Positions 48,312 through 57,724 of a stretch of 64,000 nt of DNA are shown in pieces. The position numbers and the translations under genes were made by a program. The stretch covers positions 18,864-82,863 of the forward strand of contig NZ_CABMQJ010000008.1 in assembly GCF_902388705.1 (NCBI RefSeq), given 5' to 3'. Below the pieces are notes generated by a model. The model worked only from the letters and a program-made list of their open reading frames with translations. It did not search any database and had not been told where the DNA came from. The stretch is from an uncultured Alistipes sp. (GTDB lineage Bacteria; Bacteroidota; Bacteroidia; Bacteroidales; Rikenellaceae). Every line of letters starts with the position of its first letter. Position 1 is the stretch's first letter.

Positions 48312-48342
48312 GCGAATTTGCGCCTGTTTAGGCAAAATAAAC

Positions 48343-48350
48343 TACCTTTG
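48343..48350 (+). promoter_or_regulatory. -7 box (TACCTTTG) for ybaK
   Basis: An exact TAnnTTTG match 38 nt before the ATG at 48389. Confidence 0.6.
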
Positions 48351-48388
48351 CACAACTTAAGCCGAAATATTGAACACCCAAAGTAGAA

Positions 48389-48871
48389 ATGGCACACGGG
48401 AAGGTCGAAAAGACAAATGCGGCGCGACTGCTCGACCGCGCGAAGATAGCTTACGAGCTGGTTCCCTACCGGGTCGATGAGGAACATTTGGCGGCGACGC
48501 ATGTCGCCGAACAGCTGGGCGAGGACATTGCCTCGGTATTCAAGACCCTCGTGCTGAAGGGCGACCGCACGGGGTATTTCGTCTGTGTCGTGCCGGGCGA
48601 CCACGAAGTCGACCTCAAGGCCGCCGCACGTGTTTCGGGCAATAAGAAAGCCGATTTGATTCCGATGAAAGAGTTGCTGCCCGTGACGGGCTATATCCGC
48701 GGCGGATGCTCTCCAATCGGCATGAAAAAACAGTTCTCGACCTACATCCATTCGACGGCCGCAGCCCTTCCGTTCATCTATATCAGTGCCGGCGTCCGGG
48801 GCCTGCAACTGAAAATCGCCCCGACGGAGCTGATAGCTTTCGTCGGGGCGACCGTGGCGGAAATATTATAA
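48389..48871 (+). CDS. ybaK: Cys-tRNA(Pro)/Cys-tRNA(Cys) deacylase YbaK
   Basis: A 160-residue editing-domain protein. It matches YbaK/EbsC: VFKTLVLKGDR, VVPGDHEVDLKAAAR, GGCSPIGMKKQFSTYIH and GVRGLQLKIAPTELI. It removes mischarged cysteine from tRNA-Pro. It is the last GC-rich housekeeping gene before the AT-rich polysaccharide locus, whose final gene converges on it with only 15 bp between the stop codons. Confidence 0.94.
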   Translation: MAHGKVEKTNAARLLDRAKIAYELVPYRVDEEHLAATHVAEQLGEDIASVFKTLVLKGDRTGYFVCVVPGDHEVDLKAAARVSGNKKADLIPMKELLPVTGYIRGGCSPIGMKKQFSTYIHSTAAALPFIYISAGVRGLQLKIAPTELIAFVGATVAEIL

Positions 48872-48886
48872 GTCTGATGTTGGGTA

Positions 48887-49783
48887 TTATTGGCTTTTAA
48901 ACTGCTTCATTACATAATTGGAACTCCTGAGCCATAATCGCCAGATGAGTGCAAAGCTGATCAGAGGAGCATATTTTATGTTTTTAATTATTAAATGTGA
49001 TGCATTCTGTATTCTGCCTTTTAGAATGTTCCATAGAATATCTTTTCCGATTAATTCAGCATCAGTCAACTGACGATATAGATCAGAACTTTTTGGAATA
49101 AGGTGCCATGCTATGCATTGTTCTAGGGGGAACTGCTTTTTACTCAGACTACTGTATCTTCTTTCATAACACATGATAATTGAAGTAGTATAAGCAATCG
49201 TTTGGCCCTCTATTAATTTGTTCGTAAAATATATGTCTTCACCCCAAGTTATGTTTTTTTTAAATCCTCCGATTTGAAGAAAAAGTTTCTTTGCACACAT
49301 GAAGGATCCTAATCGAAGATACCATTTTCTGAACCAACGCTGTTTGAATGGTAAGTCAATCAGTTTTGTTTGTGATAAACTACATGTTGGGATAATTTTT
49401 TCGTTACTGAATTTAGTTATATAATTACCAGAGCAAATAGCTACAAACGGGTATTGTATATGAAGGGAAATAAGAGATTGAATAGCATCGGGATATAAGG
49501 TGTCGTCTGCGTCTAAAAACAGCAACCATTCACCGCAAGCTTCTTGGGCTCCTCTGTTCCTGGCCGCTGATACCCCTTGGTTTTCTTGGTTGATCAAACG
49601 TATACGAGGATCGGAAAATTGTGTCACAATTTGTAGAGATTGATCCGTAGAGCCGTCGTTTACAATGATTAATTCAAAATCTGAATAATTTTGGCCCAAA
49701 ACGGATTGAAGTGTATGTGCAATAGAATCGGCTTTATTATACAACGGGATAATAATAGAGAGTTTTAGATTCTTCCTTTCCAT
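48887..49783 (-). CDS. Family 2 glycosyltransferase
   Basis: A 298-residue GT-A enzyme: LSIIIPLYNKADSIAHTLQSVLGQ, IIVNDGSTDQSL and the metal-binding LFLDADDTL near residue 95, then the ENQGVSAARNRG donor-site stretch. It adds a sugar to the growing repeat unit at the cytoplasmic face. It is the last gene of the locus. Its start overlaps the preceding gene by 19 bp. Confidence 0.9.
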   Translation of the reverse strand: MERKNLKLSIIIPLYNKADSIAHTLQSVLGQNYSDFELIIVNDGSTDQSLQIVTQFSDPRIRLINQENQGVSAARNRGAQEACGEWLLFLDADDTLYPDAIQSLISLHIQYPFVAICSGNYITKFSNEKIIPTCSLSQTKLIDLPFKQRWFRKWYLRLGSFMCAKKLFLQIGGFKKNITWGEDIYFTNKLIEGQTIAYTTSIIMCYERRYSSLSKKQFPLEQCIAWHLIPKSSDLYRQLTDAELIGKDILWNILKGRIQNASHLIIKNIKYAPLISFALIWRLWLRSSNYVMKQFKSQ

Positions 49784-50604
49784 AATTTTGGGAAAATTAC
49801 GCGTAAATGGTTCGTAAAATAATGGATGCAGGCAGATAATATTCCATGATGCCGATATTCATAAACGAAAAACTCTTCCGGATTATGTCCTAAAGGAGTT
49901 CTGAATGCTTTCCATCGTTGTTTGAGTGTTTTACGTGGATTGCACCAAGTCGGAAGCGAATTATGCAGATCGCATTTGCCTAAAATGCCGGGAGCAATGA
50001 TTGAGGTTATGCCCTTTTTTTTCGCACGCAGTCCGTAATCGAAATCCCCCAGTGCATGTTTGAATTGGGAATCGTTCATGCCTATGAGATTGAATACGTG
50101 GCGGGGAATGAGTACAATATTCCCGTTGAATAAATCGCATTTTTGCGGTAAACTGTTCGGGATAATCAACCGGTTTTTCATCCGGCCTCCGTATGTTACG
50201 ATCAATTTGTTATTTGTCGTTGAGGTTGTTCCGACAATGATACTTCTATTTTGATAAAGATAGGAGCATGCCAATAATGTATTTATTGCTTCGGGATTCA
50301 AAGTTGTGTCATCATTCAGCCAAAGGTAAAAATCGTAATCCTTGGTCGTGCGCGCTTTCAGCCACGCTTTATACATTCCTTGGTTCCAGTACAGGGTTCC
50401 GTCGCCTTGTATGATGCAGACTGCGGGGAATTTTTCTCGTATGGCTTCCGCAGTGCCGTCCGTGCATCCGTCGTCAGTCATATAGATGTCTGTTTCAAAG
50501 CCATTTACAGGCAATTGAGCATATAAATATTTCAGACAGTTGATAGTTTCTTTTTTGCGATTATGGACTGTCATTAAGACTGCGATAGTCTGCATATTAT
50601 TCAA
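49765..50604 (-). CDS. Family 2 glycosyltransferase (rhamnosyltransferase-like)
   Basis: A 279-residue GT-A protein: VLMTVHNRKKETINCLKYL, DIYMTDDGCTDGT and FYLWLNDDTTLNPEA (metal site), then FKHALGDFDYGLRAKKKG. The pattern is that of the GT2 rhamnosyltransferase-type group (WcaA/RfbN-like). Met1 at 50604 or Met4 at 50595 may be used. It lies 4 bp after the acyltransferase gene. Confidence 0.87.
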   Translation of the reverse strand: MNNMQTIAVLMTVHNRKKETINCLKYLYAQLPVNGFETDIYMTDDGCTDGTAEAIREKFPAVCIIQGDGTLYWNQGMYKAWLKARTTKDYDFYLWLNDDTTLNPEAINTLLACSYLYQNRSIIVGTTSTTNNKLIVTYGGRMKNRLIIPNSLPQKCDLFNGNIVLIPRHVFNLIGMNDSQFKHALGDFDYGLRAKKKGITSIIAPGILGKCDLHNSLPTWCNPRKTLKQRWKAFRTPLGHNPEEFFVYEYRHHGILSACIHYFTNHLRVIFPKLWKGRI

Positions 50605-50608
50605 TTCG

Positions 50609-51277
50609 TTAGATAGCTCGATCCCAAATAATGTTTTCTTTGATTAATCTTGCCGGGATCCCGGCATATATTGCATGCGATTTGTCGTGCTCGTTAGAAA
50701 CCAGACTGCTATTTCCAATAACACAATTATCAGGAATTTTACCTCCTTTCATAATACGGACATGTGCACCCAACCAAACATGGTTGCCAATAACAACAGA
50801 GGAGGCTGTATTAATCCGTTCTTGCATAGTATTTAAGATAGCGTGCGAATCTCCGTTGCGAATTTCGATATCGTTTGAAAACATACAATCTTTTCCGATA
50901 ATAATGGATTTCCCCTCGGTAGATGCGATATGCCCGCTTTCCATTGTAAAATCTTCTCCGATAATTATTTCACAATTATTACCCTGCAGCCAAAAATGCG
51001 TGTTGTTAACGATTGTGTGTCCACCTCCTATAAAAAGTCGATTATTGTCTCCGATAATTGTTATATGACACTTGTTTAATCTGGCTTTAGAACCTACTAC
51101 AAGATGGTTGTGTTTCCCATTGACTCGGAATTTATTCTTGTTTAAGAAAGCTCCCGTCAAAGAGAATTTACATTTTGAGTGGAATAGCCAATAATTGTTC
51201 CAATGAATAAGGTTATAGATTATGGCTGTAAAATGTAATAAATTATTGTGGTTCTTTATAATGTCAGTGAGCCTCAT
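50609..51277 (-). CDS. Hexapeptide-repeat acyltransferase
   Basis: A 222-residue left-handed beta-helix protein. Imperfect hexapeptide repeats (IIGDNNRLFIG, NNCEIIIGEDFTM, VVIGNHVWLGAHVRIMKG, IPDNCVIGNSSLVSN) match serine-O-acetyltransferase/LbH enzymes that O-acetylate polysaccharides. It has no long homopolymer, unlike three other acyltransferases of the locus. Its start overlaps the disrupted glycosyltransferase gene by 14 bp. Confidence 0.83.
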   Translation of the reverse strand: MRLTDIIKNHNNLLHFTAIIYNLIHWNNYWLFHSKCKFSLTGAFLNKNKFRVNGKHNHLVVGSKARLNKCHITIIGDNNRLFIGGGHTIVNNTHFWLQGNNCEIIIGEDFTMESGHIASTEGKSIIIGKDCMFSNDIEIRNGDSHAILNTMQERINTASSVVIGNHVWLGAHVRIMKGGKIPDNCVIGNSSLVSNEHDKSHAIYAGIPARLIKENIIWDRAI

Positions 51278-52111
51278 ATTTAATTTTATTCATTATGCGT
51301 CTGATTATCTGTCGGAAGAAGCGAGGATAGAAACAGAATATAAATACAATAATACTGCGGATAGGATTTAAGTTTATGTTTAAACCATATGCATGTAAAC
51401 ACTGCGGTGATAATATTGGATAAAATTTCAATGTCATTTTTGCATCATTATCAACATTGTTGTCGTGAATCACTTCTATCCACATTTCTTTCTTGTCACG
51501 TATTGTCAGAATGTTATAATCTTTTCTGTAGGAAGATAGAAAATAGTGATTAATGCTCCAGACTGTTTTGAAATCAAGGTTATCAGCAGTTTCTATGAGA
51601 GTTAAAAAATGATTGTTCGGATAAGGTATGTGGTTAACAACTCCTAAATTTATAAAATATTGCAGCCCGTATTCGAACGATATGATTGTCTTGTGAGAAG
51701 CAGTATATGCTAATCTTTGTACTGATTCAATGTAGTCGCACCTTAAGCAGTCATCATTATCCAGATAGGTGGTTATGATTGCATCATTGTCCCCCCCCTC
51801 AATTTTTTGATACAATCTTTAAAATACTCCAGATAATTAATTGTTTCCTTTTTGTTTAAATAATATGGGTGAAAGTTAGGACATCGTATTATATATTCGG
51901 TTATTTTTGATTTATAAGCGCAAGGCGTATCTATATCGAACAGACATATCCATTTGAAGTTTTGATTTGTCTGATTGATAATGGATGGTAAGCAATATGT
52001 TTCAAATAGATCAAAACGTTTATTTAGCCAGACTTCAGTCTGAACAGGAATATTACTCTTATCTTTGGTCCATAATTTCAGGTTGAACCGAGTCAATATA
52101 AAATGAGTCAT
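51264..52111 (-). pseudogene. Rhamnosyltransferase-like gene, out of frame at a poly-G tract (probable phase-OFF)
   Basis: Two frames join at the tract at 51791-51798. The first (start 52111) runs MTHFILTRFNLKLW to residue 112. The second, in another frame, continues DNDAIITTYLDNDDCLRCDYIE to the stop at 51264. With nine G instead of eight the codons AGG GGG GGG GAC join both parts into one 282-residue protein (849 nt). The joined product has the putative rhamnosyltransferase look: FDIDTP and a TTYLDNDD metal motif. All coding tracts nearby are nine long and in frame, so this is better seen as a switched-off gene than decay. A sequencing error is the other possibility. Confidence 0.85.
51791..51798 (-). 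repeat. 8-base G tract that shifts the frame of the rhamnosyltransferase-like gene
   Basis: Coding nucleotides 314-321 read AGG GGG GGG ACA. One added G restores the frame. Confidence 0.95.
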
Positions 52112-52141
52112 ATTCAGTTTTTATTTTTTAGACAACCTTTC

Positions 52142-53386
52142 TTATTCTATTATTGACGTGTATATTTTTAATTGAGTTTGTATAACCGAGTTTATGTTGT
52201 TTTGCTTCTGTCTCTGGCGCCTGCCGTTTTTCGATAAAGTTTCTGCATATTCCTTGTTCTCAATAAGTGTGGAAATATGGGCAGCACATGTTTTATAGTC
52301 CATCGAATTGTAGAAGAGCGCTTCCTTTTCGTGAACAGCCAACTCCGGCATAGCCCCTGCGAAAGAAACTACAGTTGGTATCCCTACGATCATACTCTCA
52401 GCCAAAGCTAAGCAATATGTTTCGATATATGACGGAATGATGCAAACATTGCATTTTTGAAGATGTTCGATAATTTGGGTTTCGTTAAGCGGACCTGTGT
52501 AATGTATGTTGTTTTCTAAATTATTTTGTTTTATTAGTTTGTGTAAGAAAATTGAATAACCGTCAAGTAATTTGTTACCTACGTCTATTCTGCCAGCTAA
52601 GTATAGTATAATATTCGGATATTTTTGTTTTAATACAGAAATAGCCTTCAGGAGTGTATGTATTCCCTTGTAAGGCACTGCGGCAGAACAAAAAGAAAAA
52701 AGAACAGGTTTGCTGCTGCATGAAGTATATTTCCAATGAGGACAACTGTAAAACATATCTCTTAACATGATTCTTGTCGGATAATAATAGGCCATAGAAT
52801 TAATATTTTCCAATTGGTTTTTGACCCATTGAGACTGGTAGGAGATATGTGTGAATTTTTTTATACACTCGAGCTCTATCATTCCACGTTTTCTAAAAAT
52901 TCGTTTTTTATTCCACAGCGTACGCCATGGCATAATTATTTCTTTTAGATTGATACAATCTAATATATCAGAAAAAGACAATCCTCCGTAGTAAGAATCT
53001 GCATAAGCAAATAATAACCCTTGGATATCGAGAAGTGCTTTTGCCTTAATATATCCTTGAGCGTATACAGAGGCCCAAATTTGTTCTGTGCCCCATATAT
53101 GTACCAGATCCGGTGCTACTGTTTGTTCAATTTTAGCGATCTCCTTACATGTTGTTTTCGATGCGATTTGTCCGTAGACTTTCCTTTTACGTATAGGAAT
53201 AATCCACTGTTGGATCCTACCGAAGTCTTGTCGTATAATTTTATCAGTCTTACCCGATGTAATATTGATAATTTGGACTTCTCCAGATTCTTGTAATTTT
53301 TCAGCCAATGGTTGTAGCCAACTGCCTGTGCCATCAATCTTTTTTTGGGAAAAGATCGTATTGCACAGCCATAGAATTTTTTTCAT
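52142..53386 (-). CDS. Family 4 glycosyltransferase
   Basis: A 414-residue GT-B enzyme. The N-terminal half has IWGTEQIWASVYAQGY. The C-terminal nucleotide-sugar half has SAAVPYKGIHTLLKA, ILYLAGR, and the E-x7-E motif in PSYIETYCLALAESMIVGIPTVVSFAGAMPE. It is a retaining glycosyltransferase acting in repeat-unit assembly. It sits 11 bp downstream of the polymerase-like gene. Confidence 0.9.
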   Translation of the reverse strand: MKKILWLCNTIFSQKKIDGTGSWLQPLAEKLQESGEVQIINITSGKTDKIIRQDFGRIQQWIIPIRKRKVYGQIASKTTCKEIAKIEQTVAPDLVHIWGTEQIWASVYAQGYIKAKALLDIQGLLFAYADSYYGGLSFSDILDCINLKEIIMPWRTLWNKKRIFRKRGMIELECIKKFTHISYQSQWVKNQLENINSMAYYYPTRIMLRDMFYSCPHWKYTSCSSKPVLFSFCSAAVPYKGIHTLLKAISVLKQKYPNIILYLAGRIDVGNKLLDGYSIFLHKLIKQNNLENNIHYTGPLNETQIIEHLQKCNVCIIPSYIETYCLALAESMIVGIPTVVSFAGAMPELAVHEKEALFYNSMDYKTCAAHISTLIENKEYAETLSKNGRRQRQKQNNINSVIQTQLKIYTSIIE

Positions 53387-53397
53387 GGGAGAATATA

Positions 53398-54633
53398 TTA
53401 GTTAAATATACTTCGAATCCAAGTTTTAAACATATTGTTGTTCATTTGGCGGAAAGACGCAGAGAACCCCATTGCAATCATCATCCAGATCGATATGCTC
53501 ATAATTTGGAATGAATTGAAATCCTCAATCCATCCATAAGCCCAACGAAAGGCGATAAATACGCCTAGTAATTTCATAAAAAGATTATTAGAACAATAAA
53601 CGGCCAAATAGGAACTTTTTAGATATAGAAAGCTGTACATGAGCATACCAATTAATCCCAACCATGTAAATACATTGGGATGACAGACTTCATTAGAATG
53701 ACGTTCGTATTTTCCTGTGTTCAGTTCTTCTGCATTATAGGCTCCAAACCACGCAGAATCGTTTCCTCGTGCTGGAGTGCGGCCGAATAATACATACCTA
53801 TGCCGTATTGCCGAGGTAATAACTTCTTCATAGATAAATGTTCGTGTATCATCGGATAGATCTTCATTTATTACTTCTCCTTTAATAATTCTTTTCTCAA
53901 TGTATTTTCCTTCGTTTTGTGCCATTCCTTTGAATATATTGAATGTCCCGGATATACCCAAGCCGAGTAAAACGACAGGCAGGAAATAACATAACCAATG
54001 AGCTAATTTCAATATATTGTTAGATATGTATTTAGATAATATGTAGGCCAAACTCATTAGCAAAGCAATTGCTGATTTGATGACCTGGCTTCGTGCACCG
54101 AAAGCAATGAATAACATGATTATTAAGAGAAAGAAGCATAGGTATTTCCATTTCCGAGGAAGAATGGGTAGAAAACAAGCGATCAGATACAAGGGGCCTA
54201 AATAAAAATGGTAAGCTCCGGGTACCATTACCCACATGAAAAAAAGAAAGAAAAGCGGTATGGCATATTTAAACCAGATTCTCAATACTTTGTGTAAAAG
54301 GTTGGGGTCGGAAAATACATAAACGAATATAGGAAGTGATAATGATAAGCTGCCTTGGACCAATTGTTTCCACTCCCAATAATTCTCAGCAATAAAACAT
54401 CCGCGGATTATACCTATTGATAACCATACGAGATAAATTGTTACTATGCGGTAATCTTTTCTATTGCGAGGCCGGAAATATTTTCTTTTATACCAAAATA
54501 TATATGTAACGGTAATAAAGGATAATAATATTTCAGAATATGTATTTCCGATTGGAACTGAACTGAATTGGTTTACAGAAGTAAATGTTATCAGTAGGAT
54601 CAAAAGAGGTAATAAAGTCCTTTTTTTTGTCAT
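53398..54633 (-). CDS. Probable O-antigen/capsule polymerase (Wzy-like)
   Basis: A 411-residue membrane protein with about ten to twelve hydrophobic segments and a large hydrophilic loop (about 240-310; EGKYIEKRIIKGEVINEDLSDD...HSNEVCHPNVFTW), as in Wzy polymerases and WaaL-like ligases. The sequence family is poorly conserved, so the call rests on topology and on its place beside the flippase, glycosyltransferases and pyruvyltransferase. The ATGA overlap with the pyruvyltransferase gene is 4 bp. Confidence 0.75.
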   Translation of the reverse strand: MTKKRTLLPLLILLITFTSVNQFSSVPIGNTYSEILLSFITVTYIFWYKRKYFRPRNRKDYRIVTIYLVWLSIGIIRGCFIAENYWEWKQLVQGSLSLSLPIFVYVFSDPNLLHKVLRIWFKYAIPLFFLFFMWVMVPGAYHFYLGPLYLIACFLPILPRKWKYLCFFLLIIMLFIAFGARSQVIKSAIALLMSLAYILSKYISNNILKLAHWLCYFLPVVLLGLGISGTFNIFKGMAQNEGKYIEKRIIKGEVINEDLSDDTRTFIYEEVITSAIRHRYVLFGRTPARGNDSAWFGAYNAEELNTGKYERHSNEVCHPNVFTWLGLIGMLMYSFLYLKSSYLAVYCSNNLFMKLLGVFIAFRWAYGWIEDFNSFQIMSISIWMMIAMGFSASFRQMNNNMFKTWIRSIFN

Positions 54634-55748
54634 ATTTTATCAGACGATAAAGCTGTTTGTAAAAATGCTAATGATTCATTGACTTGTATTTGCAATAAAT
54701 TATCGGTTGAATTAAAATCTGGTATAAGGTGATAACTGCCTTTTGTTACTGCATCTTGACAACTTGTAATGATCCAAGTGGAAAGGTGATATCTGGACGC
54801 CATATCGATAAAACGGGAGGCTCTAGCCTCTTCTGCATAGTATGCGATGAATCGCTTGTGAAATTTTAACGCAAAAACCAATGCATGGAATGAATCCGAA
54901 TATACGAATGATGAGTAATACAATATATTAAGCCATTCGATGGGGGAGAGTGTGCAATATGTTTTATCTGCCCAGAAATACCATCTGGGACTATTTTCAG
55001 AGAGAACTATCGAAATAACAGGTATATTTCCAAGTTCTTGACGAATTCCATTTAAAATTGAAGTATGTCCTCCGTCAATTTCACTGCCTAATATGTATGT
55101 AACAATATAACGGGAGTAAGGAGCTATGGGGATGGTCGATATATATTTATCGAATGATATTAAAAAGGTAGGATCTGCTACGATGGGCGGTTTAATACCA
55201 GTTAGGGTTTTGACAAAATCATATGTGGTTTGATTTCGAACAGAAATGTGGTCGTATTTGTTTAATAAGGCTGCAATATGTGACTTATGTTGCTCGTCAA
55301 TGAAATTTTTTGCACAACAAGGTGCGTAACTTATTCGTTTGCCTTGATAGGACGGTTCCCATCCGATGAAGTAAGTTGCATGAGAATGTCCGCTCCATCC
55401 CCAAATTTGATCGCTGCCCGTTATAATTGCGTCATATTGGCGTGTGAGATAAGCAATTGTATCGATTGTACAGGCTTGGGACAGATTGAGGTACTTTTTT
55501 TTATGTTGATTGAAACGTTGTTGTGTGCGTCTGCCGTATAGGAGCCTGAATATCATGATTGTTCCGGCTTTTATTATCCCGTTTAATTTAATGCCGATAC
55601 CTCTGTAAAATGGGGCTCTGTTATTAAATGTAATTTGGATGATTTCGGGTTCATGTCCCATGACTTTTAGCACTTCCTGCATGGCTAAACATTGTAGTTG
55701 AGCCCCATAGTTTAATGAGTCCTGAAAAGTCAATATTCCGATCTTCAT
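54630..55748 (-). CDS. Polysaccharide pyruvyl transferase
   Basis: A 372-residue member of the PS_pyruv_trans family: GILTFQDSLNYGAQLQCLAMQEVL at the start, ITGSDQIWGW in the middle and YSDSFHALVFALKFHKRF near the end. It would add ketal-linked pyruvate from PEP to a sugar. It commonly pairs with the F420-dehydrogenase-like Fe-S protein found upstream in this locus. It lies 11 bp after the acyltransferase gene. Confidence 0.9.
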   Translation of the reverse strand: MKIGILTFQDSLNYGAQLQCLAMQEVLKVMGHEPEIIQITFNNRAPFYRGIGIKLNGIIKAGTIMIFRLLYGRRTQQRFNQHKKKYLNLSQACTIDTIAYLTRQYDAIITGSDQIWGWSGHSHATYFIGWEPSYQGKRISYAPCCAKNFIDEQHKSHIAALLNKYDHISVRNQTTYDFVKTLTGIKPPIVADPTFLISFDKYISTIPIAPYSRYIVTYILGSEIDGGHTSILNGIRQELGNIPVISIVLSENSPRWYFWADKTYCTLSPIEWLNILYYSSFVYSDSFHALVFALKFHKRFIAYYAEEARASRFIDMASRYHLSTWIITSCQDAVTKGSYHLIPDFNSTDNLLQIQVNESLAFLQTALSSDKI

Positions 55749-55759
55749 TGTATTGTTTA

Positions 55760-56752
55760 TTATCTGAATCCTATTATTTCCAATAGTTTGTTGGGAAGAG
55801 TCTTATGGCATATGCTTATTATAAGCACGCAGGATAATAAGGTTAAAGTGACATATAGTAAAAAGAGTATAAAATGCGGAAGTAGCATGTTTATGCCTGT
55901 GGTTGATACTAATTTTATGATGATTGATAGAACTAATATATGCAACAAATATATTCCATATGAATAATTGCCAACGGTAACCCAAATGTTATTTTGGGTA
56001 TTAACCTGTATTTTAATGGCCAATAATATCAAGCAGAATGTATAGATGAATGAACTGTACTTTATCTGACTGATTGCCCAGCTGATATTGTCGATATCTA
56101 ATATTTGGTATGCTTCTGCAATAGAAGCTAATAAAGCCAAAAAACAGAGAATGGATATTGTTAATCCGGTTAATTGGATTTTTTTATAATTTTTTAAATA
56201 GATTCCCAATGCAAAGAAAAAAATCCATGTTGGGAAGAATATTTGGTATAAAATATCGATATGGTTGATTTTCAACCAATATATGAGAATAAGAAATATA
56301 GGTGTTACTGAAAATAATATCCATTTGAAAATGCTCTTGTGCGAATTAAGCATGCGATAACATAGAGGAGTAAGTAACACCAGTTGAAAGAGTACGACTA
56401 AAAAATAAAGATGAAATCCGGGCCCTGTGCCGTTTATATAGGATAGGAGCACCCCCCCCCATGAAATGGCGCCAGAATGAAATATTAATGGCTTGATCCA
56501 ATAGATACTTGTCCATATAAAGTAGGGGATTAATATTCTTTTAATGCGTACATGAAGTTTAGCCGGTTTGGCAAAATAGCCTGCCAGAAAGAAGAAAAAA
56601 GCAACAGGAAAATTGATGAATTGCCTGAACGTTACTCCCCAATACAGTGAGTTAGCTGATTCTGGCTGTAATGTAAATGCGTGAATCCCGATGACGGCAA
56701 TGATACATATACATCGTAACTCCTGAATATATAAATTTTTTGAAGTTCTCAT
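55760..56752 (-). CDS. Acyltransferase-3 family membrane protein with an internal poly-G tract
   Basis: A 330-residue protein with about ten hydrophobic segments. It has the family start IQELRCICIIAVIGIHAF (the essential His) and FPVAFFFFLAGYF. These enzymes O-acetylate surface glycans. Nine G bases (56452-56460) encode W98-V101 in ISWGGVLL. The gene is in frame at nine, and slippage would truncate it after about one third. It lies 3 bp before the next gene. Confidence 0.88.
   Translation of the reverse strand: MRTSKNLYIQELRCICIIAVIGIHAFTLQPESANSLYWGVTFRQFINFPVAFFFFLAGYFAKPAKLHVRIKRILIPYFIWTSIYWIKPLIFHSGAISWGGVLLSYINGTGPGFHLYFLVVLFQLVLLTPLCYRMLNSHKSIFKWILFSVTPIFLILIYWLKINHIDILYQIFFPTWIFFFALGIYLKNYKKIQLTGLTISILCFLALLASIAEAYQILDIDNISWAISQIKYSSFIYTFCLILLAIKIQVNTQNNIWVTVGNYSYGIYLLHILVLSIIIKLVSTTGINMLLPHFILFLLYVTLTLLSCVLIISICHKTLPNKLLEIIGFR
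56452..56460 (-). repeat. 9-base G tract in an acyltransferase-3 gene
   Basis: Coding nucleotides 293-301: TGG GGG GGG GTG. In frame. Confidence 0.95.
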
Positions 56753-56755
56753 ATT

Positions 56756-57724
56756 CTACCAATAACAGGCATTTTCAACTTTATCGGCAGATTGGGGTTT
56801 TTCTTCAGGTGATGGGCGAACCCAATATTCGTTCATAAACTGGGTGAAATCGTATGTATTGCTATAGTTTGGGTTCTCCCATCTTTGTCCCTTGATTCCA
56901 AATAGCAACTGAAGTTTTCCTCCTATGTGTACGGCTTTTTTTCCTTGCCTTTTGGCGTGAGCGGCCAAAGGAAACCCATAAGCGCCACAGCCTAGCAGGC
57001 AGATATCGTAATCTATCTTATCCATTTCTGCTTTCATGTAATACAATGCTTCGAACCAATCCTTAAATCCATTGGATTCTCCTCCCAGGCTTTGGACGGC
57101 TTTTAATGTGTACAACTCAAACGGAGGGAGTATATTGGGATTTTTAAATAGTAGTTCTCTTTTTTTGTATTGTTGACGTATGGTTTCGGCAAAGGGATGT
57201 ACGACTAATATTTTTTTGTCTTTTAGTGCTTGAGTCCAAGGGGAATGGCTCCAAAAGGGATCCAGAAACGTAAAACAGATTGATTCAGCTTGTGACAGTT
57301 CCTGATTTAAATATTGTTCGTCCGAAAGCCAGCTACCCAACACATCGACTTGTTTAGTGTCTTCTATCATCAATTGACAGAATTGTTCAATGTTTTTTTC
57401 AGTCGGGGGGAAGAAGCCACTCCAGCGTTGCATTTGTTCAAGGGCGCTTTTTTCCCACCACCACGCTGGAGCGGTACCCTTTATATATCCGAGAATACTT
57501 CTTCTGTGATTTTTAACTCCGAGATAATTGACAATAGTCATTAACTCAGTACTTCCGAATCGGGCTATCATGCATGGTTTAACCCCAGATAGATGATTAT
57601 AAATAATTTCTGCAGCCTTGTCGGGATTGTATTCCTGACCCAAAGGCTGCTTTCTCTGCCTACCGTTGAATCTGTTATAAATTTTACGGCAACCTTTTAG
57701 CATGCATATTGTCAGCTCATTCAT
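56756..57724 (-). CDS. Putative glycosyltransferase (GT-D/DUF1792-like), uncertain
   Basis: A 322-residue soluble protein. PCMIARFGSTELMTIVNYLG resembles the RFGxxE pattern of DUF1792/GT-D enzymes, and the late YDICLLGCGAYGFPLAAHAKRQGKKAVHIGGKLQLLFG segment with Rossmann-like features also fits that family's C-terminus. The acidic residues of the GT-D DxE motif are partly replaced (ARFGSTEL), so I am not sure. It is flanked by capsule genes and overlaps the next one by 8 bp. Confidence 0.55.
   Translation of the reverse strand: MNELTICMLKGCRKIYNRFNGRQRKQPLGQEYNPDKAAEIIYNHLSGVKPCMIARFGSTELMTIVNYLGVKNHRRSILGYIKGTAPAWWWEKSALEQMQRWSGFFPPTEKNIEQFCQLMIEDTKQVDVLGSWLSDEQYLNQELSQAESICFTFLDPFWSHSPWTQALKDKKILVVHPFAETIRQQYKKRELLFKNPNILPPFELYTLKAVQSLGGESNGFKDWFEALYYMKAEMDKIDYDICLLGCGAYGFPLAAHAKRQGKKAVHIGGKLQLLFGIKGQRWENPNYSNTYDFTQFMNEYWVRPSPEEKPQSADKVENACYW

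Noticed and set aside
57405..57410. Six-base G run in the GT-D-like gene, and other runs of six (for example near 36522, 38815, 48051)
   Set aside because: Six is within what is expected in GC-rich genes and well below the 8-9-base class, so these were not counted as switch tracts.
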